Source: a bacterium (GTDB lineage Bacteria > Atribacterota > JS1 > SB-45 > 34-128). Taken from it: a DNA stretch of 7,506 nt. Shown here piece after piece: positions 1 through 5,804 of the stretch; the first letter of the stretch is position 1; each line of letters begins with the position of its first letter. The stretch spans positions 1 through 7,506 of the forward strand of contig JAHIPR010000348.1 in NCBI GenBank assembly GCA_018903015.1. The letters are read 5' to 3'. The notes under the pieces are model-generated. The model made no database searches, was not told the DNA's origin, and worked only from the letters and a program-made list of their open reading frames with translations. Position numbers and translations under genes: made by a program.

Positions 1-192
1 AATAATGGTCATCTCCGGCTTAAGCTTCCCTTCTTTTTCCGCTATTTCGATAATGTATTTGGCTACTCTATCTTTAATGCTCCCCCCGGGATTTAGATAT
101 TCAGCTTTTACAAATACATTTCCCGAAGACATCTTCTTTAATTGAATTAAAGGGACATTTCCTATTGCGTCCAGAACGGAATTTACCAGCAT
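1..192 (-). CDS. Cysteine synthase family protein, N-terminal fragment (cut by window edge)
   Basis: The first 64 residues are present; the gene continues past position 1. The protein opens MLVNSVLDAIGNVPLIQL and carries NPGGSIKDR, the PLP-lysine motif of fold-type II enzymes of the CysK / cystathionine beta-synthase group; the Schiff-base lysine is K40. The usual IGNTPL reads IGNVPL here. The family makes cysteine from O-acetylserine and sulfide in the cytoplasm, or handles cystathionine or O-phosphoserine; the part that would separate these activities is outside the window. The ATG is well placed, 9 nt after a perfect AGGAGG. It lies about 100 nt after the aldolase remnant, with a palindrome between them, so it may be a separate transcription unit. 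The PLP family is near certain; the exact substrate is not. Confidence 0.9.
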   Translation of the reverse strand, partial: MLVNSVLDAIGNVPLIQLKKMSSGNVFVKAEYLNPGGSIKDRVAKYIIEIAEKEGKLKPEMTII

Positions 193-201
193 AAAAATAG
201 G

Positions 202-207
202 CCTCCT
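202..207 (-). promoter_or_regulatory. Ribosome binding site of the cysK-like gene, touching a palindrome
   Basis: AGGAGG on the minus strand, 9 nt before the ATG at 192. Its first base is also the last base of the 3' arm of the 16-bp palindrome at 207-249, so a hairpin in the transcript would stack directly against the ribosome site. Confidence 0.8.
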
Positions 208-249
208 AGAGAATCCTGCCAGGGGACGGTCCTCTGGCAGGATTCTCTA
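207..249. repeat. Perfect 16-bp inverted repeat with GC-rich 11-nt loop (REP-like)
   Basis: The arms TAGAGAATCCTGCCAG (207-222) and CTGGCAGGATTCTCTA (234-249) are exact reverse complements. The 11-nt loop GGGACGGTCCT can pair further (GGG with CCT, one of the three a wobble). There is no T-run on either side, so it is not an ordinary intrinsic terminator. The core GGGGACGGTCC is more GC-rich than its surroundings and resembles the palindromic REP-type units spread by RAYT transposases in several bacterial groups; that resemblance is from memory and is not tested. No transposase is present in the window. Confidence 0.75.
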
Positions 250-293
250 ATAAGATTAAAATCATTTTTAATTATGAATTATAACAAGATCAA

Positions 294-705
294 TCAGTAT
301 TTGCAAGAAAAATAATTATGAACAACTTTATTAAAGCTATTTACAAAATTACCTAATGCTTCCGATAAAATCATGGTTTGGTGACAGGTAATAAACTTTA
401 CCCCTAATTCAATTCAGTATTTTATCGAATCAGGTGATGAAGTTACTGCGCCAGCTGCTTGTACCCGAATTTACTATCTTTTTAATTGCCTCTTTTATGG
501 TATTTTTTACTATCGTATTATTATATTCTCCGGGAAAACCTAATGATTGGGATAAATCAGCAGCTCCAATAAAAACTACATCTATCTCTTCGAGCTTGGG
601 GATTTCTTCCAGATTATCAACTGCTTCTATTGAATTAATACCCTGCCAAATTCCTAATACTGGTTCTCCTTTTAGGAGTTTCTCTTTTACTTTATTTTTC
701 CTCAT
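294..705 (-). pseudogene. Decayed HpcH/HpaI-family aldolase
   Basis: HpcH/HpaI enzymes are metal-dependent class II aldolases of about 255 residues that cleave 4-hydroxy-2-oxo acids. A good ribosome site (AGGAG, 712-716) precedes an intact N-terminus ending EPVLGIW. The reading frame then jumps to the family's C-terminal half: IEAVDNLEEI, then DVVFIGAADLSQSLGFPGEY, which matches the usual VFIGPADLS. Roughly 125 residues are missing, including the region with the catalytic His and Arg; the metal-ligand QIET is GINS. Near position 450 the frame breaks: the current frame ends at 430 with SSWRSNFIT, while the neighbouring frame reads VQAAGAVTSSPDSIKY, a stop codon, then IELGVKFITCHQTMILSEALGNF, the normal family ending. 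An internal deletion, a one-base frameshift and a nonsense codon make it a pseudogene. A 91-codon frame (430-705) remains open but cannot form the fold. Confidence 0.88.
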
Positions 706-794
706 AATTCACTCCTTAAATACTTTAAAAAATTACAACTCCTTCTTTTCATTTAAAAAAACAATGATTGATTTAGGGGAAAATGGGGTAGTTA

Positions 795-1109
795 TTATAA
801 AGGCAGTTCTGGTTCTTCGCTTTCAATTTCCTCTCTTATTTTGCTTCCAGCCTCTTTTTGTAGGCTGATTTCCAGCTTCTGGATTTTCTTCTTTTGACTG
901 GAAATTATCTTCATTTTTCTTATCACAGATGGAACTGACACTAACAAACTCATCAGAATCCCCAAAGCAAGAGTAATCAAAAGTATCAGCGCTAATGAGC
1001 TTTCAAATCTCCAGGTCAAAAAACTTACCGCTATTGGGACTGCATTCTGAAGGGCAAAAACAACAGCCAGAATAGCTATAATAATAGCCACAATCAATTG
1101 TAACTGCAT
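795..1109 (-). CDS. LapA-domain (DUF1049) inner-membrane protein
   Basis: A 104-residue protein with the LapA-domain layout: a first membrane segment at about 3-20, the family signature QNAVPIAVSFLTWRFESSLAL at 21-41, a second membrane segment at about 39-58, and a charged cytoplasmic tail (about 62-104), probably coiled coil, ending in acidic residues. In enterobacteria LapA (YciS) works with LapB in controlling lipopolysaccharide assembly; in other phyla the domain is common and its role is unknown, so that function should not be carried over. The ATG at 1109 is chosen because AAGGAG (1120-1125) lies 10 nt before it and the family signature begins there. A TTG at 1166 would add 19 polar residues not typical of the family. 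It follows the MscS gene by 58 nt in the same direction, probably as part of the same operon. Confidence 0.85.
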   Translation of the reverse strand: MQLQLIVAIIIAILAVVFALQNAVPIAVSFLTWRFESSLALILLITLALGILMSLLVSVPSVIRKMKIISSQKKKIQKLEISLQKEAGSKIREEIESEEPELPL

Positions 1110-1119
1110 ACAAATAACA

Positions 1120-1125
1120 CTCCTT
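1120..1125 (-). promoter_or_regulatory. Ribosome binding site that sets the LapA-domain start
   Basis: AAGGAG on the minus strand, 10 nt before the ATG at 1109. It favours this start over the in-frame TTG at 1166, which overlaps the intergenic stretch right after the MscS stop codon. Confidence 0.65.
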
Positions 1126-1167
1126 TTCTTTTTCATATTATTTTGAATTATTAATTCATTAATCAAT

Positions 1168-2130
1168 TTAACCTTCTATTTTAATCTTTGCCTCTTTTAC
1201 ATCCCTCTCTCTAGCAATATCTTTAGCTCTCCTTTCACCCTCTAAGCGGTGGTCGTAGAAACGCTGGGTAGAATAAGCAAAATCTATGTCAGCTCGCTGG
1301 GCAAATTCTTTTAAAACATCTTCCCAAATTGCCTGCCCGCTGTCTCGACGGCGTTGAGGTTCACAAAGATAACGTATTGTCAACAAGACTCCGCTATCCT
1401 GCACGCTGGTATAAACAATGGGGGTAAGTCTGGAATATAATATCATAAATTTTTTACTGGCTTCTTTTACTCTCTTCTCAGCTGCTTTGCTTAATTGTTC
1501 AGCATCCTTATCAGCAATTTTTTGTAATATTTTTTTGGCTTTTTTCCAATTGCTTTCGAAAGTTATCAGGACCGGAATTTCATTCCAGATATACTGGAAT
1601 CCTTTGCTATAATTTGCCAGCGCCTCACTTAACACAATGCCGTTAGGAATATGGATAATTCGACCGGTACTCTGGTCGGCATTCACCCAATTACCGATTT
1701 CCAAAAGAGTAAATTGGAAAACCCGGGTATCGATAACATCCCCGGCATAATTCGCAATCTGAATCCGGTCTCCCACAGAAAAAGGTCTCCGGCTTATAAT
1801 AAAAAGCCAGCCTGCGAAATTTGAAACTACATCTTTTAAAGCAATGGCTATACCGGCTGACAATAAACCCAGGTAAGTAGCTATAGATTGAAAACCGCTA
1901 AACAACAGACGCCCTATTAAAAACAAACCCAAAACAATTACTACATAGCCAGAAGTCTTCCTCCAGGTATAACGAGTACGTACATTTTCAGTCCGGCGCC
2001 ATACTATCTTTATAATCAAATAGTAAAGAATCCATAAAACCAAGGCAACAACCAAAGAAGCAAATATTTTAATCTGTACCTCGGGGCTCAAACCGATAGT
2101 TTCCTGTATCCACTCCATTAAATTTTTCAT
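1168..2130 (-). CDS. MscS-family small-conductance mechanosensitive channel
   Basis: A 320-residue protein with the MscS plan. Two membrane helices lie at about 22-42 and 61-78. The pore-lining TM3 region follows at about 82-113 (ATYLGLLSAGIAIALKDVVS), running straight into the beta-domain signature RRPFSVGDRIQI (114-125); IPNG is at 161-164 and NYS at 173-175. Channels of this family open under membrane tension and release solutes on osmotic down-shock; some members conduct specific ions or act in signalling. The beta-domain is followed by a mixed alpha/beta part and a charged tail (about 285-320) rich in Arg, Lys and Glu. The ATG at 2130 sits 5 nt after AGGAG (2136-2140). It is 30 nt downstream of the DUF3795 gene and upstream of the LapA-domain gene, consistent with one operon. 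The family is firm; ion selectivity cannot be read from the sequence. Confidence 0.93.
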   Translation of the reverse strand: MKNLMEWIQETIGLSPEVQIKIFASLVVALVLWILYYLIIKIVWRRTENVRTRYTWRKTSGYVVIVLGLFLIGRLLFSGFQSIATYLGLLSAGIAIALKDVVSNFAGWLFIISRRPFSVGDRIQIANYAGDVIDTRVFQFTLLEIGNWVNADQSTGRIIHIPNGIVLSEALANYSKGFQYIWNEIPVLITFESNWKKAKKILQKIADKDAEQLSKAAEKRVKEASKKFMILYSRLTPIVYTSVQDSGVLLTIRYLCEPQRRRDSGQAIWEDVLKEFAQRADIDFAYSTQRFYDHRLEGERRAKDIARERDVKEAKIKIEG

Positions 2131-2160
2131 ATTTACTCCTAATTAAATTATCTTTTTTCT

Positions 2161-2733
2161 TCATTTTCTTAATTTTAAATAATAATTCTTTCTCTCAGCA
2201 ATTTCATCCAATATCGAATGGAAAATTTCAGATCTCTCTTTAACCTCCAGTCCAAAGGAATCCTTCTTCGCTTTATTCAATGTCTCCTCTAATTCTTCAA
2301 TCTCTAAAACTGTTGCGGCAACACAATAATAACTTTTGGAACGTCCTTCATTAAATTCTTGTAACATCTTTTTTAATAAGTTCTCTCTGGTTTTTTGTAC
2401 CTTTTCAAACTCATTAACTCCATTCTTTTGAATGAAAGCAATGTCATTTTCCAACTTCTGATAACATTTGAAAGAATCAACCCGTTTGCTAAATTCTCTA
2501 TGCTTTCTCCATTTTTCACAAGTTTCATTTTCTTTACATTGCCAGCAAAATTCAATCCCTTTTTTCTTTATCGCACAAGTGATAAAAGGACATCCAGCAG
2601 ACATTCTAAATTCGCTTTTACAACCTTCGCATCTGCTTTTACTTTCGGTGTGGTAACGGGGGCAAAGTCTGCAAGAAAGGCCACAGATTCCAATCTCAGG
2701 ATATTTGATTTGCATATTTAACTTTTTCGTCAT
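2161..2733 (-). CDS. DUF3795 cysteine-rich protein
   Basis: A 190-residue soluble protein. The first 75 residues carry closely spaced cysteines: C17, C21, C24 (CGLSCRLC), C35 and C38 (CEGC), C48, C53, C63 and C66 (CWQC), C72, with C90 further on. This matches the DUF3795 pattern of small presumed zinc- or Fe-S-binding proteins of unknown function. The second half is helical and charged, with no catalytic motif that I recognise. The start is uncertain: the ATG at 2733 is preferred, but no clear ribosome site precedes it. A TTG at 2757 in the same frame would add 8 residues, and ATG 2715 would remove 6. A 14-codon ORF (MKKIKEFLENKKSK) starts just after the csgG stop and ends one base before ATG 2733, which could allow coupled translation. 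It lies 48 nt downstream of the CsgG-family gene. Confidence 0.82.
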   Translation of the reverse strand: MTKKLNMQIKYPEIGICGLSCRLCPRYHTESKSRCEGCKSEFRMSAGCPFITCAIKKKGIEFCWQCKENETCEKWRKHREFSKRVDSFKCYQKLENDIAFIQKNGVNEFEKVQKTRENLLKKMLQEFNEGRSKSYYCVAATVLEIEELEETLNKAKKDSFGLEVKERSEIFHSILDEIAERKNYYLKLRK

Positions 2734-2781
2734 ATTATTTACTTTTCTTGTTTTCAAGAAACTCTTTTATCTTTTTCATCT

Positions 2782-3726
2782 TTATCTTATAACTTCTACA
2801 ATGTCAGTGGGCATTATGGATAGATTAGAGAATTTAGTAGTAACCAGGGCTATAGAAATATTTTCTTTGACTTGGATTATCCTTGCCTGAGCTACTAAAA
2901 TTAACTCTCTATCCAGAACTTCTTGAGTTTTAGGATCTAATATGACTTCTCCTTCCTGGGATATTTTTATTTCATCTCCTACCGTAATGCCAGAATTTTC
3001 CCCCAGATTTATATACACTTGAGTTATTTCCCCACTTGAAGTTGATTCTACTTTTACTACATATCCTTCTAAGGACAAGGAAGAGACTACTATTGCTCTA
3101 CTATCCATCTTTGCCGCAAATTCTACTGCAGCTTGCTGACAGACATCTTCTATAGCAGAGAAAATATCTGCCACCGATTCAGAAGATAACCCCAACCCTC
3201 CAGCAACAGGAACACGAATGGATACTCCGGATTTGGAAGTAGTTCCCTTTTTTACTTCAGAAAAAATAATTTCTCCAGTGGTCACATTTATAGCCCTTAT
3301 GGTTATCGTTGCTGAAGCAGCTGATTTTTTTAGACTTACGGGTCCTAATTTAATTCCCCCTGATTTCTGGTAAATTATACTGGTCACACTTCCTGTAACT
3401 ATTAAATCTACACCGAGCATTTTCCCAATTTTAACCGCGGTAGAAGGGTCAACTCTTCCGGAATAAACCTGAAAATCTTGTTCTTCCAGGATAGCATCTA
3501 ACTTAATCCTTTCGAATACCCGAAAGCGCTCGGTCTTTATCAGGGCATTTATCATTAAATCTGTAGCGGCTTTAGACAATTCTGAATTAATATGCCAGAT
3601 GTAATCCGGGGCAGTTGAGTCAAATCCGATCACTGCTACTCTGGGTAGTTCTGCTGAAAATCCTAAATTTGCTGCAAATAAAATAACTATTAAAATTGTG
3701 AATAAGATATTTCTCATTTTTATCAC
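2782..3726 (-). CDS. CsgG-family secreted protein
   Basis: A 314-residue protein. A signal peptide (residues 1 to about 25, ending NLGFSA) is followed by RVAVIGFDS (29-37), the FRVFER motif (68-73) and a stretch with DAILEEQ and GRVDPSTAVKIGKMLGVDLIVTG (77-112). This is the nucleotide-binding-like fold of the CsgG/HfaB group, whose best-known members form outer-membrane secretion pores for curli or anchor holdfast. Residues about 215-314 form a separate beta-rich domain (LGENSGITVGDEIKI), similar to the C-terminal domain of FlgT-type proteins. Unlike classical CsgG, no cysteine lies at the signal cleavage site, so it is probably not a lipoprotein. The start is the GTG at 3726, 9 nt after AGGAGG; ATG 3717 would be 18 nt away. 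No curli subunit or partner gene is nearby, so an export role is not supported. Confidence 0.85.
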   Translation of the reverse strand: MIKMRNILFTILIVILFAANLGFSAELPRVAVIGFDSTAPDYIWHINSELSKAATDLMINALIKTERFRVFERIKLDAILEEQDFQVYSGRVDPSTAVKIGKMLGVDLIVTGSVTSIIYQKSGGIKLGPVSLKKSAASATITIRAINVTTGEIIFSEVKKGTTSKSGVSIRVPVAGGLGLSSESVADIFSAIEDVCQQAAVEFAAKMDSRAIVVSSLSLEGYVVKVESTSSGEITQVYINLGENSGITVGDEIKISQEGEVILDPKTQEVLDRELILVAQARIIQVKENISIALVTTKFSNLSIMPTDIVEVIR

Positions 3727-3735
3727 TTTTTTATG

Positions 3736-3741
3736 CCTCCT
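3736..3741 (-). promoter_or_regulatory. Ribosome binding site that sets the csgG GTG start
   Basis: A perfect AGGAGG on the minus strand, 9 nt before GTG 3726. The in-frame ATG at 3717 would be 18 nt away, too far for good initiation, so GTG is preferred. Confidence 0.75.
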
Positions 3742-3764
3742 ATTATTACTATAATTTTATATTA

Positions 3765-3770
3765 ATTATA
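3765..3770 (-). promoter_or_regulatory. Possible -10 box for the csgG operon
   Basis: A consensus TATAAT on the minus strand, about 30 nt before the ribosome site, which would give a short leader. No good -35 hexamer is found at 16-18 nt, and the stretch is so AT-rich that a chance match is possible. Confidence 0.35.
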
Positions 3771-4002
3771 CTATATTTAAATTTTAAATAAAATCTTTCT
3801 TATTCCTCTTTTATTTTTATACTACATTAATCCTTAAAATTCCTTCTTTTTTAAAATAATAAATAAAATATTGATTTAAATGTGTTTATGAAAAAAATAG
3901 ATAATAGAAAATGGATATATTTAGAAGGAATGTTATAAAGGTATAAATTTTACCTGATTTTTTTACCAATTCCGTAATGAGGGTTATAGGGCTCTCCTGA
4001 TT

Positions 4003-4064
4003 TATTAGGGGATCTCCTTTTCCACCAAATTCATTATAGAGTGGCATAGGGAAATCCCCTAATA
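4003..4064. repeat. Imperfect 62-bp palindromic element after trpB2
   Basis: The outer arms TATTAGGGGAT (4003-4013) and ATCCCCTAATA (4054-4064) are perfect inverse copies. Inside, TCC/GGA (4015-4017 with 4050-4052) and CCAC/GTGG (4022-4025 with 4041-4044) continue the stem with small bulges around a loop at about 4026-4040. A further direct copy of the arm motif, TTATAGGGCTCTCCT, lies just outside at about 3984-3998. The element begins 13 nt after the trpB2 stop codon. It lacks a T-run, so it is a poor intrinsic terminator; it looks more like a dispersed palindromic repeat or a small non-autonomous element. Confidence 0.6.
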
Positions 4065-4077
4065 CAATTATCTCCTT

Positions 4078-5436
4078 TTAAACTTTTGGTAGTTCTTTTA
4101 AGGCCTCTTCAATTTTTTCCTGGGAATAGTCATAATCTTTTAATTTTCCGGCAAAGTAATCTTCATAAGCAGCCATATCCATATGACCATGTCCACTAAG
4201 ACCTAATAGTATAGTTTTTGCCTCTCCCGATTCTTTACATTTAAGTGCTTCATCGATAGTAGCTCTAATGGCATGATTGGTTTCCGGGGCACTGATAATT
4301 CCTTCATTTCTAGCAAAGGTTACTCCTGCCTCGAAAGTTCCTAATTGGTGTTCTGCCCGGGCTTCCACTAATCCTAATTTTAGTAGATGACAGATAATGG
4401 GAGCCATTCCGTGATATCTTAATCCGCCAGCGTGAACCGGTGGTGGAATAAAACCATGTCCCAATGTATTCATCTTTAGTAAAGGGGTAAACCCTGCTAC
4501 ATCACCATAATCATAAGCATAAGGACCCCTGGTTAAAGTCGGACAACTTGCCGGTTCAACATTTATTATTTTTAAATCAGGTTTTAACCCTTCAATTTTA
4601 TCTTTTACAAATGGTAAGAAAAGACCGGCAAAGTTTGACCCACCTCCCACACATCCAATAATAATGTCAGGATATTCATCGATCTGCTCCATAACCTTTT
4701 TTGTTTCTAACCCAATGATAGTCTGGTGTAATAAAACATGATTTAATACGCTTCCCAAGGAGTAATGAGTATCATCACGTTTTACTGCCTCTTCTACTGC
4801 CTCACTGATGGCCAGACCAAGACTACCCGGACAATCGGGATCTTTAGCCAACATATCCCGCCCAGCTTGAGTATCAGGAGAGGGACTGGGAATGCAATTT
4901 GCTCCCCAGGTCTGCATCATTACCCGACGATATGGTTTTTGCATATAACTGATCTTAACCATATATACCTTAATCTCCAGACCGAAACAGGCACCGGCAA
5001 AAGCTAAGGCACTGCCCCATTGCCCCGCTCCTGTTTCAGTAGTTATCCGATTAATCCCTTCTTTTTTATTATAGTAAGCCTGGGCTACCGCCGTATTAGG
5101 TTTATGGCTTCCCGGGGGACTGCTACCTTCATACTTATAGTAAATCTTAGCGGGAGTATCCAGTGCTTTCTCTAATCTCCGGGCGCGATAAAGGGTAGTT
5201 GGTCTCCAGAGTCGATAAACATCCTGAACTTCTTCGGGAATTTTAATATAGCGTTCAGGACTCATTTCCTGTTTTATTAACTCCATAGGAAATAAGGGAG
5301 CAAGGTCATCAGGCCCGATAGGCTTGCCTGTTGCCGGATGTAAAGGAGGTGGGAGCGGCTCTGGCAAATCGGCTAAAATATTATACCAGGATGTGGGCAT
5401 TTCTTTTTCATCAAGACAAAATTTAACTCTTTTCAT
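4078..5436 (-). CDS. trpB2: Tryptophan synthase beta chain, TrpB2 type
   Basis: A 452-residue PLP enzyme. It is longer than the roughly 400-residue TrpB1 and matches the TrpB2 / trpB_rel class (TIGR01415). That class catalyses indole plus serine to tryptophan and often lacks the features needed to bind TrpA tightly. Visible motifs: the N-terminal extension rich in Pro ([11 protein letters not shown], 24-34), [13 protein letters not shown] (77-89), the PLP lysine K112 in GSHKPN, the catalytic Glu E134 in ETGAGQWG, the phosphate-binding GGGSN (264-268), HAGGLRYHG (335-343) and SGHGHMD (414-420). The ATG at 5436 follows AGGAG by 9 nt. No other trp gene is in the window. The 5' leader is a tryptophan-specific T-box, which independently supports a tryptophan-related role and predicts induction when tRNA-Trp is uncharged. 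TrpB2 could act with a distant TrpA or salvage free indole. Confidence 0.95.
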   Translation of the reverse strand: MKRVKFCLDEKEMPTSWYNILADLPEPLPPPLHPATGKPIGPDDLAPLFPMELIKQEMSPERYIKIPEEVQDVYRLWRPTTLYRARRLEKALDTPAKIYYKYEGSSPPGSHKPNTAVAQAYYNKKEGINRITTETGAGQWGSALAFAGACFGLEIKVYMVKISYMQKPYRRVMMQTWGANCIPSPSPDTQAGRDMLAKDPDCPGSLGLAISEAVEEAVKRDDTHYSLGSVLNHVLLHQTIIGLETKKVMEQIDEYPDIIIGCVGGGSNFAGLFLPFVKDKIEGLKPDLKIINVEPASCPTLTRGPYAYDYGDVAGFTPLLKMNTLGHGFIPPPVHAGGLRYHGMAPIICHLLKLGLVEARAEHQLGTFEAGVTFARNEGIISAPETNHAIRATIDEALKCKESGEAKTILLGLSGHGHMDMAAYEDYFAGKLKDYDYSQEKIEEALKELPKV

Positions 5437-5481
5437 TTTTTTATTCTCCTTTCAAATTTAAAAAATTTACTTTTAACTCAA

Positions 5482-5553
5482 TTATCTTTTTTGCTCTTTT
5501 GTAAATATCTCTTGCCCCCTGAGGGGCCAATTGTAAAATAAAAATATAAACAT
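5482..5553 (-). CDS. Putative 23-residue leader peptide with a Trp codon
   Basis: A short ORF between the second T-box terminator and trpB2. It has the strongest ribosome site in the leader: AGGAGG (5560-5565), 6 nt before the ATG. The peptide begins MFIFLFYNWPLRG and ends KEQKR. Codon 9 is Trp (UGG, 5527-5529), and it enters a GC-rich hairpin (5514-5527). The stop lies about 30 nt before the trpB2 ribosome site. The arrangement recalls the Bacillus subtilis rtpA (anti-TRAP) operon, where a Trp-rich leader peptide sits between a tRNA-Trp T-box and the gene. Here there is only one Trp codon, so a sensing role is a hypothesis; a chance ORF with a chance ribosome site is the alternative. Confidence 0.4.
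   Translation of the reverse strand: MFIFLFYNWPLRGQEIFTKEQKR
5514..5527 (-). promoter_or_regulatory. GC-rich hairpin in the trpB2 leader ORF
   Basis: On the minus strand GCCCC-TCAG-GGGGC: a 5-bp all-GC stem with a 4-nt loop, the most GC-rich spot in an AT-rich leader. It lies over leader codons 9-14, beginning at the last base of the UGG codon. No T-run follows, so it is not a terminator; it could slow ribosomes or hold RNA structure. Confidence 0.45.
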
Positions 5554-5610
5554 ACCTAACCTCCTCTGCTCTTTTTTCTAAAAAAATTCCCAAATAATCT
5601 TTTTTATAAA

Positions 5611-5659
5611 TAAAAAAGCCCTTCATCCCAATTTATTCTAATAATAGGGACGGAGAGCT
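5611..5659 (-). terminator. Second T-box terminator before trpB2
   Basis: On the minus strand AGCTCTCCGTCCC (5647-5659) pairs with GGGATGAAGGGCT (5617-5629): 13 pairs with one mismatch and two G-U pairs, followed directly by a T-run. The 5' arm overlaps the T-box antiterminator, as expected for mutually exclusive structures. Confidence 0.85.
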
Positions 5660-5730
5660 ATTTTTTCCGCGGTGCCACCCTGATTGAGTCTAATAAATTA
5701 ATATAATATACAGTCTTAATTATTAAACTC
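5611..5730 (-). ncRNA. Second T-box module without Stem I (antiterminator/terminator only)
   Basis: The T-box core GGGTGGCACCGCGGAA (5665-5680) is followed by the terminator at 5611-5659. A hairpin GAGTTTAATAA / TTATTAGACTC (5720-5730 with 5686-5696, one G-U pair) stands just upstream where Stem III belongs. Between the first terminator and this hairpin only about 40 nt remain, and none show Stem I features (no AGTA loop, GGTG loop or specifier). The bulge TGGC can pair with the GCCA end of tRNA-Trp, which has discriminator G. The module therefore either reads the same tRNA as the first T-box or a second tRNA without codon reading. Confidence 0.8.
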
Positions 5731-5770
5731 CTCTTATATGGCATATTGGCATATAATATTAATTCTAAAC

Positions 5771-5804
5771 AAAAAAACCTTTCATCTCCAAGAGACGAAA
5801 GGTT
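5771..5804 (-). terminator. First T-box terminator
   Basis: On the minus strand AACCTTTCGTCTC and GAGATGAAAGGTT form a 13-bp stem (one G-U pair) with a TTG loop and a T-run ending at 5771. Its 5' arm overlaps the antiterminator of the first T-box core. Confidence 0.93.

Larger units (their letters stand above)
3727..4077. other. AT-rich intergenic region between trpB2 and the csgG operon
   Basis: No convincing gene lies in these 351 bases. It holds the csgG ribosome site (3736-3741), a probable -10 box (3765-3770), a very AT-rich stretch (about 3770-3900) and the palindromic element at 4003-4064. A 53-codon minus-strand frame (3886-4047, beginning MPLYNEFGGKGDPL) starts inside the palindrome and runs into a hydrophobic tail; it has only a weak ribosome site and is not called as a gene. 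Confidence 0.6.

Noticed and set aside
434..868. 144-codon plus-strand ORF opposite the aldolase remnant and LapA gene
   Set aside because: It is a shadow: the opposite strand carries recognisable aldolase and LapA sequences, and the plus-strand protein has no coherent domain.
2736..2779. 14-codon ORF between csgG and the DUF3795 gene
   Set aside because: No clear ribosome site; it may only reflect chance, though its end one base before ATG 2733 is noted under the DUF3795 entry.
3886..4047. 53-codon minus-strand ORF starting inside the palindrome
   Set aside because: The start codon is inside the repeat, the ribosome site is weak and the hydrophobic tail arises from AT-rich DNA; kept only as part of the repeat finding.
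5441..5626. 61-codon minus-strand ORF ending in the trpB2 ribosome site
   Set aside because: Its ATG lies inside the 3' arm of the second T-box terminator, it has no ribosome site of its own, and its sequence is explained by the leader structure and the better-supported short ORF in another frame.
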